A DNA stretch of 64,000 bases, from assembly GCA_012064415.1 (NCBI GenBank), contig SSNU01000187.1, positions 10,340 to 74,339 on the forward strand, in the 5' to 3' direction. A program made the position numbers and the translations under genes. This DNA is from Gyrodactylus bullatarudis (Eukaryota > Platyhelminthes > Monogenea > Gyrodactylidea > Gyrodactylidae). Positions 1 through 13,900 of this stretch are shown here, in pieces. The notes beneath the pieces were generated by a model. That model saw nothing but the letters and a program-made list of their open reading frames with translations, was not told the origin of the DNA and searched no databases. Numbering within the stretch: the first letter of the stretch is position 1; each line of letters starts with the position of its first letter.

Positions 1-1551
1 AAATTGGAGTGAAAGTTACACTTCAATTTTCACACAAGTCGTGTCACTTTACAGAGCTTTTACCTGTATTATCTTTGAAATGATAAGTTGTCTTTCAAAA
101 AGGAATTCAGATTCGGAATCCGCTAATTATTTTGGTAAGGTTACGAATTTTCTAATTTTTGTGATGTAAAAAACTAATTTAGGGCATGAAAGGTTAAAAA
201 AAATAAATAAGTTTCAAGTCGGTATAATGCCAACCTCTTTTCAATTTCTTCAGATGCAATTTGTTATCGAGACAATCTCAGGTAAATTATCAATGATAGT
301 TTATCATCAAATTAAATCTAAAAGTCTTTAAGGGGTTTTAGAAAAGATGATTGAAACTCATCTTTAATTTGATAAGTCAAAATTGAAATCATTGATTAAT
401 GAATAGTAATCATAGTGAATAGGGTAGAGTGAAATTTTTATCCTCATATTAGTACCAACTTTTCTGATAGAACTATCAATTCTAAGTATTACATTGTATT
501 GAAGTATGTGTTGAAAATGATTCTCCATTATGTCATTCGGTTTTAAAAATCCAAAATTTCTACGCAATCACTAAAATCCGGAATATCTTGGCCTTTTAAT
601 GAGTTTCTTAATTTCTTCTTCAAAAACAGTAATCTTGTCATCAAAAGGATCTTCATGTTCAATTTCGTTGTTTTATCATGTGCGTGGGAAAAATGGGCAA
701 TTAGTAATTGCCAATTACATAATAGAGAATGACTTTCACGCTTTAAAAATATGCAAAACATCATCTGAGTATTAAATTTTATCAGAAAAGTAAGTACTCT
801 CGTAAGATGCTCGGTGAAAAAAAATTTCACCCTAGCCTAATGGTGAATAGGACAATTATTCTTTAGAAAATAGGGAAATACTAACTTTTTCTTATTAGCA
901 TCGAAAGAATGGGTATGAGTGATTTGTGGGTGCTCTTTGAATTGATTAGAACTAAATGTAAATTCGTTCATACGATGAGTGTTAACTTTTTCATAATTGG
1001 CCGCTTCCTTGGCAAGAGCAGCAGGTCCTGGTCCCGAGGCAAAAGTTACACTATTTCCCCCGCTCTTATTGCTGCTTGGTGATTGAAGGGCATCAGTATC
1101 AATCTCTTGCAAGGCTTCAGGTGCCTGAAAAACATGTTTGAATTAGATTTATACGTAATATAAAAATCATCAAAAAGTTTAATATAATCTGGATGTACTT
1201 AGAACTTGAATGATTCTCTCAACCACGATCTCGATATGATTTTATAATGTAGTTTGAATAAATTCAAGAATTAAAAGAGAATGAACAAAAAATCTACCTT
1301 CAGAAACCCAAGGATCTTCAGGATTGGAAAATAGAATGAATGATTGGCTGACAATAGTTGCTTTATTTCCTCGAAAATATTCTGAGGTTGCTGACTGAAA
1401 GCCATGCTAGGATTAAGAACAAACGAAGTTTTTGGTGAATAAAGCTTTATTTTCGTCGGTTCTCTTCGGACCAAACACCGACTTGTTATACAAGTATATT
1501 TATATAAATGAAAAATTTAGAGAACATTATAAAATCTGGCCAGTAGCATTC
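1..1551 (-). mobile_element. Left-edge copy of TIR element carrying a gene fragment (inverted copy)
   Basis: Reading the minus strand, this stretch is colinear with 9573-11123: position p matches 11124-p with no indel, and all four open frames in it translate identically to the matching frames in the other copy. Its outer terminal repeat (GGCTAGGGTGAAATT) lies just beyond the window edge, because base 1 sits about 12 bases inside the element. The inner end stops at 1551, exactly where the other copy joins its 170-bp end unit, so this copy lacks that end. It lies in the last visible intron of the cotransporter gene. The lack of divergence suggests a very recent duplication, or an assembly artefact. 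Confidence 0.85.
1455..1504 (-). promoter_or_regulatory. TATA box plus hairpin leader (copy 1)
   Basis: On the minus strand TATAAATA (1497-1504) is followed by GTCGGT (1477-1482), a 16-nt loop and ACCGAC (1455-1460), then GAAAATAAAG. The 6-bp inverted repeat is shared with four other loci in the window. It precedes an ATG frame beginning MAFSQQPQ. The role as promoter and 5' leader is inferred from the TATA motif and the spacing. Confidence 0.5.
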
Positions 1552-1994
1552 ATTCAACCAAAGCGTTTTTTCTTAATCCTAGCATGATTTTCAGTCAGCA
1601 ACCTCAGAATGAATAATGTGTATTATTAACAAGCAACTTTTTGGTAACTTTAAATCATTCTAAACTAAGTTTGATGGAGCTGTTTAATTAAAGTCCAAGC
1701 CCTGGAGAGCACTGCTTTTCTTCTTAAGGATTTTTCCAAGTCACAGAAGTGTGTTGAATTCTTATCGATAAACTTGAATTTATATTTTAAAAGGCTTAAA
1801 TATTCATGAAGTCAGATTAAAAAGATAACAATATTGAAAAATAAAGAAGTGTAAATTTTGGGCGATTTGGTACAGTTGGTATGGTATTGGATTTTCACTA
1901 TATGAGAAGTATGCCTAAAAATATTTATTTTAACCTATGATCTAGGGATGAATGTCGATTACGTTTTTGAATATCTGTCTTTAGAAAAGCTCAC
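1552..1994. other. Intron sequence with a small inverted echo of the element's first exon
   Basis: No exon of the surrounding cotransporter could be found here. At 1571-1610 on the plus strand is a near copy of the element's leader and first codons (ATG at 1584 followed by codons for IFSQQPQNE and a stop), in the opposite orientation to the full version at 1370-1410. The rest, 1615-1994, is AT-rich with nothing recognisable. Confidence 0.5.
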
Positions 1995-4900
1995 CTTTTT
2001 CCTGATGTCATCAACAATTCCATCTGAGTCAATATCTTCATAAAATTTATCTTTTGATACAATTAAATTAGGAATATTAACGTTTGGAATATCAGATATT
2101 GAGGCTCGTTTATCGCTCATGTTTGATAGCTGTTGATCAAGGACCATTTGAAGATCATTTTTATTAGCAATTGTTTTTAAATTCAAATCCTCGATCATTT
2201 TTTGACGATCCTCAGCACTAGTAACTTTATCAACAGCATAAGCAGAAATATCAGAGGATTTCTAAAAAGTTAATAAAAATTATAATTAAGAAGAATAGAT
2301 TTGGAAAAGATGAAACCTCACCATTTCAACCACGTCAACTTCTGCATTTATTCTCAAGTCAAATATGAAGCTAGCCATGGCTTTTTTTAAGTCCATTGTA
2401 TTAATAGCTTCTGTTGCAACAAGGAATATTCTAAGCTTACATCTTGACCAAGCTTTATTCTTCAAGAGAAGATAACTTATCAACATAAGTAAGCCTCCGT
2501 CATGAACAATGCACCATAAATCAACAGTACCGGAGAGACGATCTTTAGATCTGGGGAAGTGGTCAATATTCTTTGGAACTATCACTGCAAGATCTCCAGC
2601 CTGTGCAGCTCTCAGAATAGCTAAAAATGAATAATAAAAATAATTCTCAAAGCATTTAAAGTTTAGAGATATTTTACTTATGAATTGATTTAATTTAACG
2701 CGATCAACCTCGCCGGTGGATGAGTCACGCCAGTTGTCGGGGAAAGAAGCTAAAATTGTATTATGTTTCAAGTTTCCTAATCCAGCACATTGAGCCCTAG
2801 GTTATTGAAAGAGAATATCAAAAAGGAAAAATTCAACAAAATTTTAACAAACATATTTTTCATTCCTTCACAAGCATCCTTTGCTACCAGAATTTCAGCA
2901 AGACCTTTAATATTGCGCTCAGTAAGCATGCCATGGAGGTTAGACTTGGCTTTTATAGCATCATTCTTCCTGTCAAATAGATCACCCTCAAGAATTGCTG
3001 ATACCAAAGTTAAACCTAAAGATATGATGAATGAAAACATATTCTGATCATTGTCTTTAAATATTTGATTACCCTTTCCTGCTTTGAGTTGGTAGACTAA
3101 ATCTAAGAGACGTGTATGCCTAAATGTAAGATCGTTATTTATTGGCAAATAGATCAAAATTTGAGGTCTCCAATTTTTGGTATGAATTTCTTTATCTCCC
3201 AGTTTAAGAATAGCTCTTTTCGCTGTTGTGAATTGAAGACCTCTTGTAGCATCACCCCATTCTTTCGAGGCCCTAAAACGAGAATAAAAATTTATTAAAG
3301 CAAGTGTATCTTGGCATAATTTTTCCATAGTTATATCCTCAATATAAGAAGCTTACCCTTTGATTTCAATATATTTGTAAATTCCACCGGCAATTCCGAT
3401 AGCTACAAGAGCATAGTACCAACTGGAAATGAACATGAGTGTTATGCATAAGGCCAGTCCAACAAAAGATAGAGTCCAGTGATAGTACTTGAAGCGAGGT
3501 CGCCAATTTGGCTCTTTGATCAAGCTATTGAGAGCTGTTGCCAAGTTTACGAACCCATAACACATGAGAAAGAACCTTGAAATTAGATTAGTGAAAGTAT
3601 ATTGCTTACATAGTGACCAGAGGAGTTATTGAATCAATTGAGGCGATAAGGATACCCAATTGTGAAATGCCATAGGTTAGAAATTGAGCGTACAGCGGCT
3701 CTCCTCTTTTGGTAGTATATTTGAAAACATTAAGAATTGGAATGACATTATCTTGAGCAATAGCCTGTAATAATCTTGGCGCACCTAGAGATTAATCAAA
3801 AATTTTTATCCAGTAATGCTAGCTTATTTCAAATGAAATAGGATCTTTGGAATATTTACTGAGATGAACATAATAATACTTAACCAGGATCAAGTTCCTG
3901 CTAGAATTCATTTTCAAGAGGGAACTAAGATTTTATATCCAAGTTTTGTTATCCTATTAGATTTAATTAATTAATTAGCTTATAAAACCCCTAACTTAAT
4001 GTTTAGGAAACAGAATAATAAACTTACCAGTTAGAGATTGAAGACCAGCTCCGATAGTCGACAATAGGGATCCAATTAATATAACCCAGTAATGTGGCCA
4101 ACCAATATGACTTGCCATCATTCCTCCACCAAAACTTTCGCCGAATCTATGGAAAAAATAAAATGCTTTGATCTAGCTTTTTGCTCATTCAAGAATCGTA
4201 CTGAATTTCATTGATTCCTACATTTAAATGTCGTATAAAGTAGAGAATATGTAAATCCAGCTTCCCTTTGATTTTTATGCATAATACTTCTGTAATGCAG
4301 GATGAAATTATGATATTATTAGTTTTCTTGAGTGAGAAAAGAAAAACGATATATATTTTCAAGGGAAAAATAGATCCAAGAAATGAATAGAAAAATGGCT
4401 GTATTACCGAACTTATATTATTTTCCTCAATACAGAAATGAAGCCAATAAATTACGCGCCATAGGAAATATTCCACTCAATTAGATTTTATTCTGCATTC
4501 ATTTTCTATTTTATGGACGCATTGTTGATTGAATTCATTTTTGTTGGATATGTTGAAATTAAGAATAAAATTTGTCTCAATCCTTAGTGTTTTTCCTGAA
4601 TATTGAAATAATAGAAATTATATTTCACTTGAAGAGATTTCCACAATAATAAAGTAGAGTAATAAATATTGGAATTTATTAAAAATCGATGAGAGAGTAC
4701 AATGATTGATTAGATATTTTAAGAAAAAATATGGGAAATAATTTCTAACTTACTTATCACGAAGAACACGACCATCGGCAACAGCGCCAAACAAGAAGAC
4801 ACAAGAGATATCTTTACATAATTTATATTAAGGAATAAATATAAATTAATTGTTGGTCACTAAAAATCTTAACTACACGTTAAGTAAGTTAATCTTGGTA

Positions 4901-7900
4901 AGATACAAGAAACCCTAGTTCGAAGCATAGCTTAGAATAAAGTAATACCAAGATAAACCTGTTTAAGTGTATTAATATATCTCTAAATAAAAGGATACAG
5001 ACAGTGGACGTAACCATGATGGCAATAATTGTTCCACGAGGAATTGAAACTTGAGGATTTTCCAAATCTCCACTACGATTTGAACCCGCCATGATACCTT
5101 GAAATAATTAAAAGATTAAAGTTGAGTTAACATATCTGTCTATGGAAAGAGACTTTGGAAAATAGTTTGTTTTCCTTCTAATAAAAACCTATCAATACCA
5201 ATATAGTGGTTGCCAGGTTTATGCAATTACTTGAAACACTAATAGAATTATTTCGATACCGGCATCAATATTATTATTGATGATCAATTGTAGGAAGAAA
5301 ATTAGAAGTTTCCAAAGTCACAAACCTCAGAGTCTATAATTTAAGGGACTCTCCAAATTCCGACCTCCTAAGAGTAGTTCAACTTGAAAATTTGTGCTGC
5401 TCATGTGGGGAAAAGCGATATACTGAGTACCCGTGTGTAAATTTATTAGCAGTTTATTTCACAGAGAATGCTGATATAAAATCTTATGTGAACAAAGCAT
5501 TCAGAAAGGAGTCACTTGAATTAATGTACTCCAATAATATTTTTGTTTGTGATCTTGATTATATAGCATCATCTAATTTGAAAGAATATTCTGAGAATAG
5601 AAAGAGGGGAAGACCCTCTCTGAAGAAAAGAATTCGAGGCCAGGAAGAAAAAATTTAAGGATTTTAAATAAATTCTTAAACAGAGACTAAAAGTTATTTT
5701 TCTAAATCGCTGTTGAAGTCAGATCATATGAGAAAAAAACATACTAAATTTGAAAACAAAACAGATTATTTATGAATAAAATCTAGTAATACATATTAAT
5801 TCTGAGCAAAAACATACTAAATTTGAAAACAGAACTCAAGGACATACTAAATCTGAAATCAGTTTTATATGCACTTACGTAAAAAGACATACTAGATTTG
5901 ATTATTCACTTTAAAAACATACTAATTCTGAATAAACACCCTTTGGACATAGTTTGGACTAGTTTTGCAAATACCCAAATAATAATTTGAAAAATTCTTG
6001 ATTACCTGTGACACTAGGGAAATAGATGGCCAAAAGTATCATAAATGTAGATGAAATATCGGCAATATTTCCTGTTTGCCCATATGCTTTGCTTGGCTTG
6101 AAATCATCGTTGCCATCATATGCTTCCCCTTCTCTTCGGAAATGACTGGTCAAGAAATTTTCTGAAACCAAAAAATGAAATTGAACCAAATATCATATAA
6201 TAGATTAAGTAGCTTACTTTGGAAATTATCAGACGTGAGACCAGGCATTCCGGGAATTAACTCAATCGAATTTTGCTTGAAGAACAGACACTCTTTACTA
6301 GTTGTAACATTTCCACAATACAGTTGGTATAAGGGACCCGTCTCATTCTTATGGCAATGCATTGTTCCATTAATATCAGTAAATTTAACTTGAGCTATCA
6401 ATCTACCGCCTAAGACGCAGACTCTGTAAAGAATAAATATTCAATTGTATTAATAAATTAAAATTTGGGTAATTTTCAAGATTCTGACATGTCAATTAAA
6501 GCTAGTATATATGAAGATGGGAATTTCTTTATATCGTGAAAGTGGGCCTCGTGATCTAGATTCCAAAAATCTTGATCAAATTCGGTTTCTTGATGAAAAA
6601 AATCAGAATTTTGCAAAAATCCTAAATTCTCATCTTCATATTAAACTAGATGTTGATGTTTCAATGCCAAGAAATCTTGAATGCTTTTGGAAGCATATTA
6701 ATTTCGACTGGTTTCATTGAAAACTTACTTTGGACTATTATATGGTGTCATGGTGAACATGCCAATATAAATACAGAGTATCGACATGAGTACAGCACCG
6801 AGAGATACTGCAGCAAATTTACTAACAAACTTGATGCCAATGAAAACACAACACATCATCAAAAAGAGCAATATCGAGCCATAGACACGAGTGTTATTGA
6901 AGAGAGCCGATTCATCTTCTGGATTGCCAAATATAGAGGCTTGTGGAGATATGTATTTCTACAATTAGAGATTATTATACAATTAGACTATGGGGAAGTT
7001 TGTTGGGTATGTTCTTACAAGAAAGACTTCTACAGCTCCGACTATGTACATTGAAGAAGCTACAGTTGTTCCGAAATAAAAGAGAACTCCAACAGCTCCG
7101 CCAAATTCAGGGCCAATTGATCGGGAAATCATAAAATAGGAGCCGCCCGCAGGAACCTTTCCATTTGTTGCTATTGCTGACATACTCAGTGCAGTTAGGA
7201 ATGTCTGAAAATAAAATAATCGATAAATATCAAGAGAGAAATCAACTTCTAAAAATATTTTAATTTTCAATCTGAGAAATTTTGAAAAAACAGGGCTTAA
7301 TTGCCATCATGATTATTTATGCAAAATATGACGACAGAAAAAAATTTCATACAGTGTTAAAATTTGTATGATTCAAGGTGGCTTTACAAAAGATTGGACA
7401 AACAAGAAATTCCCATAAATGAAACTCTTTTATTAACTATAAAAATAGATTTTCCCATCTTTTAGAGAGAAAAATGTAAATCAATCTCTATTTGTAATAA
7501 TTTCCTTCAAATTCCTTCTACATTCGGGTCTTTGTATCCAATTAGAATCTAACAATTGAATTTGCAGGGCATTTATTGTTTAAAAAACGGAAAATAAATT
7601 CAGAACAAAGGAAATTATATTATTTCAGATCAAAATAAAATTTGCATCAACTCCGTTGCTATGATCCAGACAACGAAAGTTGGAAAAATTAAATCAGCCT
7701 CATAGCAAAATGTATGATACCTTTATTTTAAACAACAACTACTCACAATTGAAAGTATCTCGTTGAAAATCAATCGGAATTATTAACTAGTGAGATAAAA
7801 TGAAGATAACATTCTAGGATAAAAAACTCAGTACATACTTATATAATGGTGATAGAGAACTGTTTGAGGAAATGAGAACCTTTATTTATTTTGGATACTA

Positions 7901-10900
7901 TAGAGTAACAGAATTATCAACAAAAGGATACCTTGTGGGATATATTACTTAAGCACCTAGAACGAAATAATTCTAGTAATATATATTATAATTTAAAGGA
8001 TCTAATTTTGATAAAAAAATGGTTTTGGAGAGAATTTTGAGAAATGAGTACAGTATGTAAAAGTAAAAATTTCAAATTAAATTCAAGAGACCAGGCTGTT
8101 TCATATCATCATACTTTTCATAATTTAGTCTCCAAGGATTACTATGGATAGGATTTAAAAGAAATCAATAGTAGTAATTTGAATCAAAGCAAGGTTAGTG
8201 GAGTGAAAATGATATCCTTTGCAAATACAGTACTAAGCAAAATATATATGGAATATGGGATACCTCTTCACTCAACATAGAGAGCTGTTTTATTTGAAAA
8301 GATAAGGAAGAAAAAGGAAAGATTATGTACACTGTATATGCATAGGAAAAATAACAAAAAATTCATACATGTTGTAAAGGGAAATTCATGTACTTTTAAC
8401 ATGATGATAGTATTGAATTCTCTTTGCCACATAATAGAGTTAGATGTATAAATTTTATACAGTAACAACAATCTTTGATTTCAAGTTCAAAAGTAATATA
8501 TTCTAAGGAAAGAAGATCAAGATCAAATACACACACATTATATATTCTGTAATATATATTATCTTGAGAGATTTCTTATCCATAATACTTTTTAAAATAA
8601 TCCATTTATTATTCTCCTAATATCAATATATATTATGTTTTATTATATTTTACAATTTTTATCATACGTAAAATTAGGTTGTACATATATATATATATGT
8701 ACAGAAATAATATGTATATAACATAATATATATAATTTATTACAGTTCAAACGAGATGATTTGAAAAGTACCATGTGATTAAAATGAAAGTCTATTCTTT
8801 TTAACGGCATGTGATTACCATCTTGGTAAATAAATATACTTTTTAAGGAGAATTATTTTCAAAATAATAGACTTTTTAATTTCAAATATTGAAGAATTTC
8901 CATCTTTAAAAAATTCAACAGCAGTTTTGACGATTTTTCAAATAGGTGAATTATTATAGGATTTTGGGTGTAAAATTCTCCATCTTCATCAAGATAGCAA
9001 ACTTTTAATTTCAAGGCATACATTTGAAATACGATTTCGACTTGCTATACTTTTTCATAACTTTTACCATGAGTCTGAAAAACCAGTGTCAAAATTAAAC
9101 AAATAAAGAGAATCATGACAATAGAATTCTTTATTCATTGGCTAATGGCCATAGCTAGAGGAAAATTCGGCATTGATTTTATCTTAAAATATTGAGATCC
9201 TCATAATATCTGCTCAGCTCATAATCCTGATCTTGAAATAACTATGATGATCAACCTCAAAATTTTCAAATCAATAAAAATTTTCAGTTCAAAGTTCCAA
9301 AAAATGGGATTTTGGCGTCAAATTGAAATTTGGAAAATGACGATATTTTTCATAAAAATAATTTTTTTCAGAATAATTTTCTTCAAGTGTTAAAAGTAGG
9401 CAGTAGGCTAGGGTGAAATTTTTTTTTTCCGAAAAACTCACGAGAGGACCGACTTTTCTGATAAATTTTAGTACTCAGATCATGTTTTCAATAATTTTGA
9501 AGCGTGAAAGTCATTCTCCATTATGTCATTGCCCATTTTTCCCACAATATCCCACGAACATGATAAAACAACGAATGCTACTGGCCAGATTTTATAATGT
9601 TCTCTAAATTTTTCATTTATATAAATATACTTGTATAACAAGTCGGTGTTTGGTCCGAAGAGAACCGACGAAAATAAAGCTTTATTCACCAAAAACTTCG
9701 TTTGTTCTTAATCCTAGCATGGCTTTCAGTCAGCAACCTCAGAATATTTTCGAGGAAATAAAGCAACTATTGTCAGCCAATCATTCATTCTATTTTCCAA
9801 TCCTGAAGATCCTTGGGTTTCTGAAGGTAGATTTTTTGTTCATTCTCTTTTAATTCTTGAATTTATTCAAACTACATTATAAAATCATATCGAGATCGTG
9901 GTTGAGAGAATCATTCAAGTTCTAAGTACATCCAGATTATATTAAACTTTTTGATGATTTTTATATTACGTATAAATCTAATTCAAACATGTTTTTCAGG
10001 CACCTGAAGCCTTGCAAGAGATTGATACTGATGCCCTTCAATCACCAAGCAGCAATAAGAGCGGGGGAAATAGTGTAACTTTTGCCTCGGGACCAGGACC
10101 TGCTGCTCTTGCCAAGGAAGCGGCCAATTATGAAAAAGTTAACACTCATCGTATGAACGAATTTACATTTAGTTCTAATCAATTCAAAGAGCACCCACAA
10201 ATCACTCATACCCATTCTTTCGATGCTAATAAGAAAAAGTTAGTATTTCCCTATTTTCTAAAGAATAATTGTCCTATTCACCATTAGGCTAGGGTGAAAT
10301 TTTTTTTCACCGAGCATCTTACGAGAGTACTTACTTTTCTGATAAAATTTAATACTCAGATGATGTTTTGCATATTTTTAAAGCGTGAAAGTCATTCTCT
10401 ATTATGTAATTGGCAATTACTAATTGCCCATTTTTCCCACGCACATGATAAAACAACGAAATTGAACATGAAGATCCTTTTGATGACAAGATTACTGTTT
10501 TTGAAGAAGAAATTAAGAAACTCATTAAAAGGCCAAGATATTCCGGATTTTAGTGATTGCGTAGAAATTTTGGATTTTTAAAACCGAATGACATAATGGA
10601 GAATCATTTTCAACACATACTTCAATACAATGTAATACTTAGAATTGATAGTTCTATCAGAAAAGTTGGTACTAATATGAGGATAAAAATTTCACTCTAC
10701 CCTATTCACTATGATTACTATTCATTAATCAATGATTTCAATTTTGACTTATCAAATTAAAGATGAGTTTCAATCATCTTTTCTAAAACCCCTTAAAGAC
10801 TTTTAGATTTAATTTGATGATAAACTATCATTGATAATTTACCTGAGATTGTCTCGATAACAAATTGCATCTGAAGAAATTGAAAAGAGGTTGGCATTAT

Positions 10901-13900
10901 ACCGACTTGAAACTTATTTATTTTTTTTAACCTTTCATGCCCTAAATTAGTTTTTTACATCACAAAAATTAGAAAATTCGTAACCTTACCAAAATAATTA
11001 GCGGATTCCGAATCTGAATTCCTTTTTGAAAGACAACTTATCATTTCAAAGATAATACAGGTAAAAGCTCTGTAAAGTGACACGACTTGTGTGAAAATTG
11101 AAGTGTAACTTTCACTCCAATTTCACCCTAGCCTAGTGAACAACATAATTCGGATTCCAAAATTATTTTATCAAATTCGATTTCTTGATGGAAAAATCGA
11201 GATCTCTGTAAAACTCATAGATTCCCAACTTTATATCAACTAACTTGTGATTGATATCAGTCAATAATATTGACTCAATATGCCAAGGTGTGAACTCATT
11301 AGAAATGCTCACATTAAATATTCCCGTATTTTCAATCGCTTAAAGGAAGGAAATCTAATCTCAATTATTTCTTCTCTGGGAGATTCCATTGAGATGAATC
11401 CACACATCTAATTTAAATTCCAGAGATCATTTTTGATAATTCTAATAAGGATTAACGTTATTACTTCGTCAAACGAGAAGAATACTGTAATAAGTTACAA
11501 AAAAACTCTTTCTGGAGGCATAAATTCGTAAATGGAAAAGAATATCGTAAAATGATCTCTTTCCGCTATCCTGTTACATCAAGAGTCCAGGAATGGCATT
11601 TTTAGCTTTCATAACAATTATAAATGCATATTTAATTATTTTATATGTTTTCATTTGTTGTCTTGTTATTCGCAGCGTAATTGATTTTATTCCTAAATAT
11701 GGTTTTTATTATATTTTCAATTTAATCGTTTTATATTAGCATCATTCTTTTTTTTCAATAGATTATGAGACGTTATGAACACAAATTTCTCTCTATCTAC
11801 TGATCTAATGCATGATTCCTCTTCAAGAAGTATCTACAGTAAATTTTAGAAAATAAGAGTGGGAAAGATTCCCAAAACCTATGAATCAGACTAGAATTTT
11901 TCATGCCTAAAAAGTTGTTTTCAATAATAAGTAGAGCCTCAAAAAATAATATCAAAAGAATTTCTTTTAAGGTATTATTTGAATACTTTCCTTGAGAATA
12001 TTCTAATGGTGTATGAAACATTAACCCAATGTTCGATTGAAGCCTGCAAAAAGATTCTTAATTTTCATTTAGTCAATATTTTTTTCCCACAAAAGGTCAT
12101 GTTTTTGGATGAATTATCCAATTACTTATGAAATAAAAAGTATGACCATACAATGATAAACCAAAAAATCCTAATAAAAAAGTTCACTTGTAAGTATTCA
12201 GATCGTTTTTTTGCTGTTGAATTTTAGGCTCTCTACTATCTGATAGTGACTATCACCATACGAAAAATAATAATATCCAAACATATTGACATAACTAGAA
12301 ATATCTTATGCTATTGAATAATAATAAAATTGAATTCCGGAAATCTATTCTTAGATCAGTAATAAGGAGAAAAATTTTGGTACAAGTTTGAATATCTTTT
12401 AGTCTAAGATAGATCCCTGTTAATACTTTATTACTTTTTTGAGTGCTTTATTAAATACTTGAAAATGTAGCAAATTAGAAATGTGATTACTGTATTGATA
12501 AGTGCATTGAATTTGCCTATTCTTGCTTCGAGAATCTCAATCAGAGAGATTAAGAACTGAATTTAGACTAAAACAGAGATGAATCTCGATTAGAAATCCA
12601 ATTTCCAGAATTATTGATGCAAGAGAAATATTTTACTTTTGATCTGATAGTTATCAGATTTTGATAATTCCTCAGACTTTGATGTTAATGTGTATATTTG
12701 AAATTATACTTTTGGAAATTGGAGAAAATACATTCGAAGTTGGTATGCATAAGTTTAAATAATAAATAAATTTCCTCATCAATTCTAAATGTGACAGTAT
12801 CTTGAATAAATTTTTCTCTAATTCTTGTCGACAATGAATCTCTTTTTTTGTAGTTCCATCAGAATAAATAGAATGCAGTCCCAAAAAATTCTCATCATAG
12901 CACTGAATAGTGATTTTCAAACAATTGAAATGAGAATGATTCCCAGAAAGATAATTGAAAACTTCAATAGAACTTGAGAAATAGTTTTGTTAACAATGAA
13001 ATGAAAAATAATAATTTCTCACCAAAAGAGGTGTTCCTGGGTATTAATTGTCTGTATTATTTCAAATTAATTTTACGATCCCAACAAAGAATTTAATAGC
13101 AAGGAAAGGTGGAGGAATTAAAGTGAATTAATTCGATGATTTTTACAATTACAATGGAAAATTACCATCAGATCAAATATTCTTTGTCTGGGAAAAAAAG
13201 TAGAATATTGATTTAAAGTTTATTTTAGGGATGACAATTCCTGTTTTCGATAAATGATCTTCTAATCTAAAATTTACCCAGTTAACAACTGACTCTGATT
13301 TCTTACAATGAACATTAATTTTGAAAGAATATTCCGATCCTAACTTATAATTATTTCAACTTGTAAGAAACTTAAAATCTATTATTATATGACATAAACT
13401 ATGCACTCTGTAAACTGTATTTGAATGAACGTAATAGATACTATCTATGGAACCTCTAATAAACATATTTATATTATCTATTCCAACACTTGAAGAATAA
13501 TCAATACTATATTTTCCCCTACGCCAGAGAAATTAATAGTTTTATTTTAAATAATGATGGAAATAAATGAAGATTTCAAATCATCTCTTTTAATGGATTT
13601 TTTAATGAAGAAAAATTACAAAAAATAAATATAAAGCTTGGTAGCGTAGAAAATTTATTGATGATCTAAGTGTTTCCATAAAAATTCATTCAAAGTTGGT
13701 AGAAAAATGATAAGAAAAATTTCTATAAAAATTTAAAATTGAAAAAGTTTAGCCATTCAAATTCTTCGTCCAATGATGATCCAAAATTTCAGTTTCGACC
13801 TACTATAAATCTTCGAAATCGATAAAATTTTTGAGCCTGAACGTTGAAAAAGTATTGAGCATTTTCGAAATTTTAGTTATTAGATTGAGCTTTTTTCGAT

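Larger units (their letters stand above)
9404..11135 (+). mobile_element. Non-autonomous TIR element with TA target duplication, carrying a gene fragment
   Basis: The ends are inverted: GGCTAGGGTGAAATT at 9406-9420 and its reverse complement at 11119-11133, each flanked by TA (9404-9405 and 11134-11135). Apart from these 15 bp the two ends differ. The inside has a TATA-hairpin leader, a two-exon reading frame and a nested palindromic element of the same TIR family, but no transposase. TA duplication fits a Tc1/mariner-related mobiliser, which is inference. The second copy is 1-1551. The element lies antisense to the cotransporter. Confidence 0.75.

Noticed and set aside
543..830. 95-codon frame in the left-edge element (and its twin at 10294-10581)
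   Set aside because: It runs through the MITE arm and repeats; the low-complexity start [10 protein letters not shown] comes from the terminal repeat region. No evidence of a real gene.
1600..1990. Searched for the last KCC exon(s)
   Set aside because: Neither the MHTAVKLNEVI-like nor the LERVLLVRGG-like family ending could be read in any minus frame, so the 3' end is placed outside the window.
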